A stretch of DNA of 64,000 nt from CAVYTF01 sp963708205. GTDB taxonomy: Bacteria; Bacteroidota; Bacteroidia; Chitinophagales; Chitinophagaceae. The stretch spans positions 1,798,001-1,862,000 of the forward strand of contig OY970196.1 of NCBI GenBank assembly GCA_963708205.1, read 5' to 3'. Below are positions 54,522 to 63,163 of the stretch, in pieces. The position numbers and the translations under genes are program-made. Under the pieces are notes generated by a model. That model worked only from the letters and a program-made list of their open reading frames with translations, was not told where the DNA came from and searched no databases. Within the stretch, counting starts at the first letter, position 1. Every line of letters starts with the position of its first letter.

Positions 54522-56180
54522 TCAATAACAAATGGCAACATCATTCTTTTGCGTTGTTGTGGCGCGTGTTTTTTTATTGATGAATTTACCGGTGAGCATA
54601 CTTATGTGATAATCATCAAAGGTTTGCAACACTTTTATATTACGCCCTTCTTCCTGAAACTTTTTTACTTCATCATCATTTGCAACTAATAAAAAAGGCG
54701 TTGGGGGTTTTTTATTCCATGCAGTATCTAAAGAATCAAGCGGTTGCTTCAGGTAAAATTCCAGCGCATAATCAACCATGCCTTCCATGCGAAGAACAGG
54801 CAGCGCAGCAAAGTTTTTATTTATCCAAAACGCAGCCTCGCTTCCTGATTGATATTTATAGAGCTCAGGATAAATTATCACATTCATTAAGAGGTTTGCA
54901 AAAACAGAAGCAAGCACAGACACACATAGAATTTTTATTTTACTGAAAGATGTTTTTAAAAAAAGAATTGAAAGAAGTGAGAAAAATATTATGGCAAATA
55001 AAATGATTTGAATGAAAGAAAATGTTGGCTGAAAAAACAAGATCAATCCAAAGCTCAATAACAAAATAATAACTGCAATAGTGTTTTGTATGATGGAGAT
55101 AGCGCGAATCGTTTTTGCCTGTTGCAGAGAAAATAAATATTGCGCAGCAATAATTGCAAACATTGGAAACACAATATTGAGATAATAAGGCAGCTGAAAC
55201 TTTGAAACAGAAAACACAAGAAACGTAAGCAGGCTTCCGCAAGCACATAACCAGGAATTATTTTTTGCTGCTCGTGCTTTAGTTTTGAAAAAATAAAAGA
55301 AAGCCGCGTAAAGCAATACACTCCACGGCAAAAAAGCCCAAAGTAAAGTGTGAAAGAAAAAGAAAATATCGCCCTTACCTTTTATTGGTCCTGTATTTAA
55401 AAATCTTCCGAATTGGCTGTCCCAGAAAAAAAACTTTAATCCTGAAAATCCTTTTTCTCCGTAAATTATTTTTTCGGGATGCATATCAAATTGCATATAC
55501 AGCGCATACAATTCCGGCGAGATGAAGAGCAGCGTGAGTAACATTGCAACAAGCCATCTTGCATTAAATAATTCTTTCCAATTTTTTGTTATGATCAATT
55601 CTCCGGCAATCGCGCCGCCAATTGGTATCACTGCAAACAAGCCTTTTGTCATTATCGCACACGCAGTAAAAGCGGATGCAAACAAAAGATGAATAAATTT
55701 TTTATTAGTATAAGAAGAATAAAAATGAAAAATTGCGGCAATAATAAATCCTGTTAAATATGGTTCAGCACGCACATCGTTGTTTGAAATCACAATATGT
55801 TCTGCAGTAAGCAGAATGATTGCAGACCACAAAGCAATTTGTTTATTGTATAATTTTTTGGCAAGAAGATAAGTGTAGCAAGCACCCATCATCATAAACA
55901 AAATGCCCGGTAACTTGTAAGCAACATTTGTAAAACCAAACAGCTTGAAAGAGATAGCAGTTATCCAAAATGGAAAGTGCGGTTTATCGAGCCAATCTTT
56001 TCCTTCATTATATAAATTAATAAAATCATTATTCTTCGCCATCGTTTTTGCAATGCATGCATACAAGGTTCCATCTGTGCCAAGAATAGTGCTGAATAAA
56101 CCACTGAAATTAACCAGCACTGCAAGCAGGAGTAAGATGTATAAAATATTTTTTTTGATATTGGGGAAGGAATATTGCAT
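54522..56180 (-). CDS. ArnT-like glycosyltransferase, GT39 superfamily
   Basis: 552 residues, about twelve membrane helices. N-terminal luminal loop with EGKDWLDKPHFPFW, resembling the DKPP/DEAxY catalytic region of ArnT/PMT enzymes (the Asp just after the first helix is LGTDGTLY). A soluble C-terminal domain (about 435-552). Transfers a sugar from a polyprenyl-phosphate donor to lipid or protein at the outer membrane face. Groups with PAP2 and LTA-synthase-like genes. Confidence 0.85.
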   Translation of the reverse strand: MQYSFPNIKKNILYILLLLAVLVNFSGLFSTILGTDGTLYACIAKTMAKNNDFINLYNEGKDWLDKPHFPFWITAISFKLFGFTNVAYKLPGILFMMMGACYTYLLAKKLYNKQIALWSAIILLTAEHIVISNNDVRAEPYLTGFIIAAIFHFYSSYTNKKFIHLLFASAFTACAIMTKGLFAVIPIGGAIAGELIITKNWKELFNARWLVAMLLTLLFISPELYALYMQFDMHPEKIIYGEKGFSGLKFFFWDSQFGRFLNTGPIKGKGDIFFFFHTLLWAFLPWSVLLYAAFFYFFKTKARAAKNNSWLCACGSLLTFLVFSVSKFQLPYYLNIVFPMFAIIAAQYLFSLQQAKTIRAISIIQNTIAVIILLLSFGLILFFQPTFSFIQIILFAIIFFSLLSILFLKTSFSKIKILCVSVLASVFANLLMNVIIYPELYKYQSGSEAAFWINKNFAALPVLRMEGMVDYALEFYLKQPLDSLDTAWNKKPPTPFLLVANDDEVKKFQEEGRNIKVLQTFDDYHISMLTGKFINKKTRATTTQKNDVAICY

Positions 56181-56201
56181 TTGTAAAAAGCAGTGGATTC
56201 T

Positions 56202-56831
56202 TTAAAAACTATTTTCCAATTTCAATTCCGGTATCCCAAATTTTCTTTTATAAATAGTTGAAGTTGTTAGTCCAATAAGACTGCCAAGTATTGCGCCGCC
56301 AATTATATCTCCGGGATAATGCACGCCAACATAAACCTGTCCGTAACTGATAGTTGCAGCCCAGAAAAAAAGCAGGTAACCCCAATTTTTAAAGTATTTT
56401 TTTAAGGTTTGATACATAAATACTGCTGCCCCAAAATGATTGGTGGCATGAGAAGAAGTAAAGCTTGGGCTTGTAGGGCAATGGCTTAACAACAGTCGCG
56501 AATATTGAATCATAAACGGATCATTGCAGGGACGAACTCTGTTGAACCAGAATTTAAATAAAGTGCTGCTCGTTTGATCTGTAAGTGTTACTGTAATCAG
56601 TAAAGCAATTATCCAAATCCATGATTTTTTTCCAAAATTCATCAACATAAACACAAGAAGAAATAAGTAAAAAGGAGCCCATGTTTCAGCATCTCTCCAC
56701 CATGGAAAAGTATTATCAAGAAAACTGTTTGTCCATTCATGATTTATTTTAAAGAAAAGCCAATGGTCCCAATTATCAAGCGTATGAATCAATGTGCTAA
56801 AAAAAGATGTGGCTATCATAGTAAAAACCAT
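56202..56831 (-). CDS. PAP2-family membrane phosphatase
   Basis: 209 residues, about five or six helices. Motif 1 KFWFNRVRP (KX6RP), motif 2 PSFTSSHA and motif 3 YGQVYVGVHYPGD with the catalytic His. Motif 3 has Gln where Arg is canonical; this Gln form occurs in Bacteroidota relatives as I recall. Acts on undecaprenyl-PP or lipid phosphates. Stop 22 bp before the GT39 start. An internal ATG at 56819 could be the start. Confidence 0.85.
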   Translation of the reverse strand: MVFTMIATSFFSTLIHTLDNWDHWLFFKINHEWTNSFLDNTFPWWRDAETWAPFYLFLLVFMLMNFGKKSWIWIIALLITVTLTDQTSSTLFKFWFNRVRPCNDPFMIQYSRLLLSHCPTSPSFTSSHATNHFGAAVFMYQTLKKYFKNWGYLLFFWAATISYGQVYVGVHYPGDIIGGAILGSLIGLTTSTIYKRKFGIPELKLENSF

Positions 56832-56865
56832 GTGATAAAGATATAGTCAATATGCGCTGCATCCT

Positions 56866-56873
56866 TAACTTTG
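56866..56873 (+). promoter_or_regulatory. -7 promoter box of the LTA-synthase-like gene
   Basis: TAACTTTG, 7 bp before the ATG at 56881. Confidence 0.4.
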
Positions 56874-56880
56874 AATAACG

Positions 56881-58878
56881 ATGCAAAGATTAAAAGTTCC
56901 CAGGTATATTCAATGGCTGCTGCTTGCCGGAATTATTTTTTTATTAATAATGACGTTGCTGCGCCTGGTGCTGGTACTTTTTTTTAAGGCACCTTCAACA
57001 GAGCACATTCCTTTTCCTGCCGTTTTTTTTCTTGGCTTCCGTTACGATCTCAGAGATGTTTCCATTGCGTGCTTGTTGCTTTTTTTATTAGGAACGATTA
57101 AGCCTTTGCATCCTTTTGATACCAAAGCAGGCAGAAGAGTTGCGTTTACTATCTGGACGATTTTGATAATAATATTTTCAATATTTTATGCAGTTGATTT
57201 TGCAAACTACAGTTATCTATCAGAGCGCATGCGCGGCAATTTGCTTAACCTGCTGCAGGATACAAAATCTTCTTTCGAATTAATGTGGCAAAATTATCCG
57301 GTGATCTGGATGATCATTGGATTGATAGTAAGCATTGCTGCTTTGATAACGCTTGTTACTTTTTTGTATAATATTATTTTATCCAAACCAAAGAAAGCAA
57401 CAAAGGCAAGCCGCATTTCCTGGGGTATTATTTTCTTTTTGTTATTAGCGTTTTGCATCTTTGGTCAGTTCAATCAATATCCTTTAAGATGGAGTGATGC
57501 ATTTCGTTTTGAAAATGATTATGCAGCCAATGTTTCTTTAAATCCCTTTCAATCTTTTTTTAGTTCGTTGCAATTTCGCGGAGCATCTTATAATATCCAG
57601 GCTGTAAAAAAAGCCTATCCTTTTATGAGCAATTATTTGGGTGTTGATAAGCCCGATACTGCAACGCTTAATTTCACACGAAATTATTCTTATCCTGATT
57701 CTGCAGGCATGCGTCCAAATGTTGTTGTGGTTATTTGTGAATCTTTCAGCGCTTACAAAAGTTCCATGTACGGCAATCCTTTAAACACAACGCCTTTCTT
57801 CAATAGCCTTTGCCAAAATGGAGTTTTTTTTAATCGTTGTTTTACGCCTGCTTACGGCACTCCGCGCGGAGTTTGGGCAGTTGTTACGGGCATTCCTGAT
57901 GTTGATTTCATTAACACATCAAGCCGCAATCCAGCAGCAGTTGACCAGCATTGTATCATGAATGATTTTGCAGGATACGATAAAATGTATTTCATTGGCG
58001 GAAGTACAAGCTGGGCAAACATTAAAGGTGTGCTAACGAATAATATCAAAGGCATACAAATTTATGAGCAGGATGATTATCATGCACCCAAAATTGATGT
58101 TTGGGGTGTGAGTGATAAAAATCTTTTTCTTGGTGCAAACAAAGTCTTTGCTGCGCAAACAAAACCATTTATCGCAATAGTTCAAACATCCGATAATCAT
58201 CGTCCTTACACTATTCCTGATGAAGATAAAAATGAGTTTAAAGTGTTGACTGTTTCAAAAGACACGCTAAAGAAATACGGCTTTGATAATAACAATGAAT
58301 ACAATGCTTTTCGATATACTGATTTTTGTTATCAAAAATTTATTGAAGCTGCGCGAAAAGAAAATTATTTCAAGAATACAGTCTTTGTTTTCGTCGGCGA
58401 TCATGGAATTCGTGGAGATGCAGGCAAAATGTTTACGCAGGCTTGGTCTGATGAATTGACTTCAGAACATGTGCCTTTATTATTTTATTCACCCGCAATC
58501 TTGCAGCATAAAGAATATTCTTTTCCTGCTTCACAAATTGATATTATGGCAACAGTAGCGGGCATTTGCAAGGTTAATCATACCAATACAACTCTGGGCA
58601 GAGATCTGTTAGATCCTAAAAATCTTGCAGATGACTCTGAAAAGCATAACACAATTTTTATTGTTGATCCTGATGAAAAACGTGTGGGAATTGTGCATGA
58701 TAATTTTTATTACAGTTATGGAATTGATAACAGCGGGCCGGAAAAAATAAGCAGCACAGTAAATAATGATAACACTGTTTTAAATGATTCGCTACGCAAA
58801 GAATATCGTTTTATTACTGATGCATTTTATGAAACATCGCGCTACATGATTCTGAATAATAAGAAGAAAACAAAATGA
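56881..58878 (+). CDS. LTA-synthase/sulfatase-like membrane transferase
   Basis: 665 residues. Four to five N-terminal helices (about 10-190), then an extracytoplasmic alkaline-phosphatase-fold domain (about 275-620). VVVVICESFSAYKS gives a metal Glu, AYGTPRGVW the probable nucleophile Thr, and VFVGDHGIRGD the metal Asp-His. Resembles the phosphoglycerol transferases and EptA-type enzymes. In a Gram-negative cell it may decorate lipid A or glycans rather than make lipoteichoic acid. Convergent with a methyltransferase, no gap. Confidence 0.88.
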   Translation: MQRLKVPRYIQWLLLAGIIFLLIMTLLRLVLVLFFKAPSTEHIPFPAVFFLGFRYDLRDVSIACLLLFLLGTIKPLHPFDTKAGRRVAFTIWTILIIIFSIFYAVDFANYSYLSERMRGNLLNLLQDTKSSFELMWQNYPVIWMIIGLIVSIAALITLVTFLYNIILSKPKKATKASRISWGIIFFLLLAFCIFGQFNQYPLRWSDAFRFENDYAANVSLNPFQSFFSSLQFRGASYNIQAVKKAYPFMSNYLGVDKPDTATLNFTRNYSYPDSAGMRPNVVVVICESFSAYKSSMYGNPLNTTPFFNSLCQNGVFFNRCFTPAYGTPRGVWAVVTGIPDVDFINTSSRNPAAVDQHCIMNDFAGYDKMYFIGGSTSWANIKGVLTNNIKGIQIYEQDDYHAPKIDVWGVSDKNLFLGANKVFAAQTKPFIAIVQTSDNHRPYTIPDEDKNEFKVLTVSKDTLKKYGFDNNNEYNAFRYTDFCYQKFIEAARKENYFKNTVFVFVGDHGIRGDAGKMFTQAWSDELTSEHVPLLFYSPAILQHKEYSFPASQIDIMATVAGICKVNHTNTTLGRDLLDPKNLADDSEKHNTIFIVDPDEKRVGIVHDNFYYSYGIDNSGPEKISSTVNNDNTVLNDSLRKEYRFITDAFYETSRYMILNNKKKTK

Positions 58879-59625
58879 TCAGTGTAAATTTTTCTTTGCA
58901 ATGATTATCATTCTTGGAGATTTTCTTCTGTCATATTTCCCCAGTTCATAACTGCCAAAAACTTCCCGAACCTGCATGTTTTGATAGGCAAGCATTTCAG
59001 TAAAATCTCCCAAAGAAAATTTTGAAACTTTTTCTGTTGCAATATGCTTAAGCGCATGTTGCTCATCTTCCATTTGTATTTGTTTATAAAAATGAGTTTC
59101 ATCATGCCATCTTGTAAGATGAAATTTTGTGCCTTCAATTATTTTAGTTTCTGTTTTCACAAAATTATCTTCAACATAATGCACATTCAGGTAATCAATT
59201 ACTAAAATACCTTTACTGTTAAGGCTCTGAGCCAGGCTTCGCATTGCATCGTCATCTTCTCTTCTTGTTCTGAAGTAGCCAAGGCTTGTAAAAAAATTAA
59301 AGGCAAAATCAAAATAATTTATCCAAAAAATACTGCGCATATCATGTACAAAAAACTGCAGATGATCATTTTCAAAACGTTTTGCAAATGCAATGGAGTC
59401 TTCTGCGAGATCATATCCAACAACATCAAAACCCAGATCTGCCAGGCATTTTGCGTGCCTTCCTTTGCCGCATGCTGCATCAAGCATGCGTGCATTTTCT
59501 TGCGGTTGCAAATGATTGATAAGCAGTTTGATAAAATCCTGCGCTTCTTTTTCATTTCTGTTTTGATAAAGCAAATGATAATGCGATGAATTGAACCACT
59601 CTCTAAACCAATCTTTCGCAGGCAT
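58879..59625 (-). CDS. class I SAM-dependent methyltransferase
   Basis: 248 residues. SAM motif I MLDAACGKGRHAKCLADLG with acidic VVGYDLAEDS. N-terminus MPAKDWFREWFNSSHYHLLYQNR is typical for this orthologue group; I choose ATG 59625 over 59646 because the promoter box at 59644-59651 sits over the longer start. Substrate unknown; resembles small-molecule or ubiquinone/menaquinone-type enzymes. Confidence 0.87.
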   Translation of the reverse strand: MPAKDWFREWFNSSHYHLLYQNRNEKEAQDFIKLLINHLQPQENARMLDAACGKGRHAKCLADLGFDVVGYDLAEDSIAFAKRFENDHLQFFVHDMRSIFWINYFDFAFNFFTSLGYFRTRREDDDAMRSLAQSLNSKGILVIDYLNVHYVEDNFVKTETKIIEGTKFHLTRWHDETHFYKQIQMEDEQHALKHIATEKVSKFSLGDFTEMLAYQNMQVREVFGSYELGKYDRRKSPRMIIIAKKNLH

Positions 59626-59643
59626 CTTTTTAAATTTCAATTT

Positions 59644-59651
59644 CAAACTTA
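59644..59651 (-). promoter_or_regulatory. -7 promoter box of the methyltransferase
   Basis: TAAGTTTG on the minus strand, 18 bp upstream of the ATG at 59625. Confidence 0.4.
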
Positions 59652-59746
59652 ACTCAAAATATATCTCATAAGAACAAAGTTTATTGAATCGATAAAAATG
59701 CAGTTATTATTTATGAACAGCTATTTTTCGCCATTTTTTTTTAGAC

Positions 59747-59754
59747 TAAGTTTG
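59747..59754 (+). promoter_or_regulatory. -7 promoter box of glmM
   Basis: TAAGTTTG, 24 bp before the ATG at 59779. Confidence 0.4.
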
Positions 59755-59778
59755 CTGCCCAAGTAAATTTTTTTTTTG

Positions 59779-61164
59779 ATGGCGCTTATAAAAAGCATTT
59801 CAGGAATACGAGGCACGATTGGTGGAAAAGCAGGCCAAAGTTTAAGCCCACTTGATATAGTTAAATTCACTGCAGCCTTTGCTGCATGGGCATTACAGCG
59901 ATCAAAAAATAAAAAAGTTATTGTTGGTCGCGATGGAAGAATAAGCGGCGAAATGGTGCAAAGTATTGTTGTTGATACGTTGAATGCTGCAGGTCTTGAT
60001 GTGATAGATATTGGTTTGGCTACTACACCGACTGTTGAAATGATGGTTGAGTTTGAGAAGGCTGCAGGCGGAATAATTATTACTGCAAGTCATAATCCAA
60101 AAGAATGGAATGCATTGAAATTGCTGAATAATAAGGGAGAATTTATAAGTGCAGAAGATGGAATAAATATTTTATCAATTGCTGATCATGAGGAATTTAG
60201 TTTTGCAACAGTTGATAAACTTGGCGCGTACATTAAGAATGAGCATGCATTGAGTAAACATATTGAAGCGATTTTGAATTATGAGCTTGTTGATATTGCA
60301 TCCATAAAAAAAAGAAAATTTAAAATAGTTATTGATGCAATTAACAGCGTTGGTTCCATTGCCGTTCCTGCGTTGTTGAAAGCACTTGGCGTAAAAGATG
60401 TAGATATAATTATGTTGAATGAGGAGATCACGGGGAATTTTGCGCATAACCCGGAGCCTTTGCCACAGCACCTTTCAGGGCTTTGCAATGCTGTAAATAA
60501 AAACAATGCAGATATTGGAATTGCGGTTGATCCCGATGTTGACAGGCTTTGTTTTGTTTGCGAAGATGGTTCTTTGTTTGGTGAAGAATATACAGTCGTT
60601 GCTGTTGCAGATTTTATTTTACAACATAAAAAAGGAAATACCGTAAGCAATCTTTCATCAACACGCGCGCTGAAAGATATCACGTTAAAACATGGCGGCG
60701 AATATTTTTCAAGTGCCGTAGGTGAAGTGAATGTTGTAAATAAAATGAAGGCTGTAAATGCTGTAATTGGCGGCGAAGGAAATGGCGGCATTATTCTTCC
60801 TGATTTGCATTATGGAAGAGATGCGCTTGTTGGCATTGCTTTGTTTTTAAGTTACCTGGCACAAACAAAAAAAACAGTGAAACAGTTGCGCAGCTTATAT
60901 CCTGACTATTTCATCAGTAAAAATAAAATTGAATTAAGCAATGGGTTCGATATAAAAAAAATATTCGATTTCATCAAAAAGAAATACAAGAATCATCCCC
61001 TTAATACGGAAGATGGATTAAAAATAGAGTTTGAAAATGATTGGGTTCATCTGCGTACAAGTAATACTGAAAACATCATTCGTATTTATGCAGAAAGCAA
61101 TTTTGAAACTACTGCAGCAAACATTGCAAAGCGTATTATGCAGGATATAAAAGAATGTATGTAA
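59779..61164 (+). CDS. glmM: phosphoglucosamine mutase
   Basis: 461 residues of the alpha-D-phosphohexomutase family. Starts ALIKSISGIRGTIGG. Active Ser in TASHNPKEWNALKLL (about 100-114), metal loop DPDVDRL, sugar loop GGEGNGG and phosphate loop RTSNTENIIR. The GlmM/Bacteroidota form fits best; phosphomannomutase activity cannot be excluded. Start at ATG 59779 after a TTG at 59776. Next gene begins 39 bp later. Confidence 0.87.
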   Translation: MALIKSISGIRGTIGGKAGQSLSPLDIVKFTAAFAAWALQRSKNKKVIVGRDGRISGEMVQSIVVDTLNAAGLDVIDIGLATTPTVEMMVEFEKAAGGIIITASHNPKEWNALKLLNNKGEFISAEDGINILSIADHEEFSFATVDKLGAYIKNEHALSKHIEAILNYELVDIASIKKRKFKIVIDAINSVGSIAVPALLKALGVKDVDIIMLNEEITGNFAHNPEPLPQHLSGLCNAVNKNNADIGIAVDPDVDRLCFVCEDGSLFGEEYTVVAVADFILQHKKGNTVSNLSSTRALKDITLKHGGEYFSSAVGEVNVVNKMKAVNAVIGGEGNGGIILPDLHYGRDALVGIALFLSYLAQTKKTVKQLRSLYPDYFISKNKIELSNGFDIKKIFDFIKKKYKNHPLNTEDGLKIEFENDWVHLRTSNTENIIRIYAESNFETTAANIAKRIMQDIKECM

Positions 61165-61203
61165 AGCAAATTGTTATCTTAATTTTACTGTTTGTTTTTC
61201 TTT

Positions 61204-62331
61204 ATGAACCGAATTTATTTTGATAACGCAGCCACAACTTGCCTGGATAAGGAAGTGCTTGATGCTATGATGCCTTATCTTACTACACACTTTGGGAATC
61301 CTTCTTCCATATATAGTTACGGTCGCGAAACCCGCATGGCTATTGAGCTTGCACGTAAAAGTGTTGCAAAGGTTTTGAATGCACATCCAGCAGAAATTTT
61401 TTTTACCAGTGGCGGAACGGAGAGTAGTAACACTGCTATAAACGCTTCAATAAATGATTTAGGTTGTAAACATATTATCAGCTCAGAGATAGAACATCAC
61501 GCGACATTGCATACAGTAAAGCATTTAAATTGTAATGAAAAGGTAAGATTGAGTTATGTAAAATTGCTTCCTGATGGTCATATTGATTTAAACGATTTAG
61601 AACAACTTCTTTCAGAAAGTGAAGAGAAAACTTTGATTACTTTAATGCATGCAAATAATGAAACTGGCCACATGCTGGATATTTATGCTGTCGGTAATCT
61701 TTGCGAAAAATACAACGCCATTTTTCATAGTGATACTGTGCAAACAGTTGGGCATTTCCCTTTTGATCTGAGAAATATGCCCGTGCATTTCATAACAGGA
61801 GCAAGCCATAAATTTCATGGCCCAAAAGGTGTTGGCATTTTATATATCAATGAAAATATAAAGATCAAACCGTTTATTAATGGCGGTTCACAAGAGAGAA
61901 ATATGCGCGCGGGCACTGAAAATGTTTATGGAATTGTTGGGTTTGCAAAAGCATTGGAAATAGCAACTGCGAATTATAAAAAAGACAGTGAATACATTCA
62001 GGAATTAAAAATGTACATGCTGGAGCAATTGAAAAAAAATATACAAAATATTTCTTTTAATGGTGATCCGAAAGGTAAAAGTTTATACACGGTTTTGAGT
62101 GTAAGTTTTCCTAAGACAGAAAAAAATGAATTGCTTTTATTTAATCTAGATATCAATAATATCTGCGCCAGCGGCGGCTCTGCGTGCACGAGCGGCATTG
62201 AGCAAAGCAGCCATGTTATCCGCGCGATTAATAATGATTCAAATAAAGTTACCGTGCGTTTTTCTTTTTCCAAATACAATACAAAGGAAGAAGTTGATAT
62301 TGTGGTAAATAAATTAAAAGACGTTCTGTGA
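61204..62331 (+). CDS. cysteine desulfurase (NifS/IscS-like)
   Basis: 375 residues. PLP-dependent: YFDNAATT at the start, HANNETGHM, PLP-lysine in GASHKFHGPKG, and catalytic Cys in ASGGSACTSG (about 329-332). Releases sulfur from cysteine for FeS clusters or thio-modification. No iscU or sufBC neighbours. ATG 61204 is preferred; an upstream ATG four codons earlier gives hydrophobic residues outside the family. Confidence 0.92.
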   Translation: MNRIYFDNAATTCLDKEVLDAMMPYLTTHFGNPSSIYSYGRETRMAIELARKSVAKVLNAHPAEIFFTSGGTESSNTAINASINDLGCKHIISSEIEHHATLHTVKHLNCNEKVRLSYVKLLPDGHIDLNDLEQLLSESEEKTLITLMHANNETGHMLDIYAVGNLCEKYNAIFHSDTVQTVGHFPFDLRNMPVHFITGASHKFHGPKGVGILYINENIKIKPFINGGSQERNMRAGTENVYGIVGFAKALEIATANYKKDSEYIQELKMYMLEQLKKNIQNISFNGDPKGKSLYTVLSVSFPKTEKNELLLFNLDINNICASGGSACTSGIEQSSHVIRAINNDSNKVTVRFSFSKYNTKEEVDIVVNKLKDVL

Positions 62332-62964
62332 TTATTTTTTATAATCACTCATCAAAATTTTCTCTTTACAAAAATCATATTCAAGCACATCATTACTTGC
62401 AATTATGATTAATTTTTCGTTGCAATATTTTTCAATTAATTGATGATACAAAACAAAACCATCTTCATCCAGATTGGTGCAAGGTTCATCCAATAATAAA
62501 ATTGGTGTGTCTGAAAAAATTGCCTGTGCAAGTTTTATCCTCTGCTTCATTCCGCTGCTGAAATATCTTATCTGTTTTTCTGATGAAGTCTGTAACTCAA
62601 TGTTGGCAAGTATTTCAGCGATTGTTATGTTTGGAAGGAATGGTTTGAAGTTTTGATGAAAAGATAAAAATTCTTTCGCAGTCATTTCTTCAATCACCTC
62701 AACAGATGGTGCGCAAAGAGAAATATATTGGTAAATATTTTCTAAATTGACAATGGACGATGGACCATGGTCAATGGACTTGAATTCGATCTTGCCTTCG
62801 TTTAAGTTGATAGCACCAGCGATTACTTGAAGCAAAGTGCTTTTGCCGCTTCCGTTTGGACCAATGATTGTATAAGAATTTCCTGTTAAAAAAGTATAAT
62901 TGAAATTGCGAAAGATCCAATCTCTGTTGAAGCGTTTGCCTGCATTTTGTAAAGTGATGTGCAT
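62332..62964 (-). CDS. ABC transporter ATP-binding protein
   Basis: 210 residues from ATG 62964 (MHITLQNAGKRF); longer frames up to 63078 have a non-family hydrophobic prefix. Walker A GPNGSGKST, signature FSSGMKQRI, Walker B ILLLDEP are intact. Stop touches the cysteine desulfurase stop (convergent). Similar in size to CcmA-type exporter ATPases; no permease nearby. Residues about 62-72 (IDHGPSSIVN) come from a repeat-like insertion. Confidence 0.85.
   Translation of the reverse strand: MHITLQNAGKRFNRDWIFRNFNYTFLTGNSYTIIGPNGSGKSTLLQVIAGAINLNEGKIEFKSIDHGPSSIVNLENIYQYISLCAPSVEVIEEMTAKEFLSFHQNFKPFLPNITIAEILANIELQTSSEKQIRYFSSGMKQRIKLAQAIFSDTPILLLDEPCTNLDEDGFVLYHQLIEKYCNEKLIIIASNDVLEYDFCKEKILMSDYKK
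62749..62779. repeat. in-frame palindromic micro-repeat inside ABC ATPase gene
   Basis: CAATGGAC and similar text iterated around the perfect palindrome GACCATGGTC, coding IDHGPSSIVN on the minus strand. The sequence resembles intergenic micro-repeats. Confidence 0.5.
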
Positions 62965-63105
62965 TGAAAAGTAAAAAGTAAAAATCAAAAGTAAGAAGTT
63001 AGCATTATGAAATACGCATGTAAAATTGAAACTAAAGTTTAATAGATAAGAGAAACACGAACGGAGCGTCGCAAGCAAAGTTTAATGCTTGTTCTTAGCT
63101 CGTCA
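62965..63105. repeat. micro-repeat and small dispersed repeat upstream of the ABC gene
   Basis: AAAAGTAAAAAGTAAAAATC-type text at 62967-62996, and a 13-mer GGAGCGTCGCAAG (63063-63075) that recurs inverted at about 41772-41784. No gene is seen in 62965-63105. Confidence 0.4.
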
Positions 63106-63144
63106 CCAAAATAAAAAACCATCGCATATTAAATGTGATGGTTT
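63106..63144 (-). terminator. intrinsic terminator of nrdJ
   Basis: Stem AAACCATCGCA (63116-63126) / TGTGATGGTTT (63134-63144), one G-T pair, with T's following on the minus strand. Confidence 0.8.
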
Positions 63145-63163
63145 GAAATAATTGAGTTTGAAA

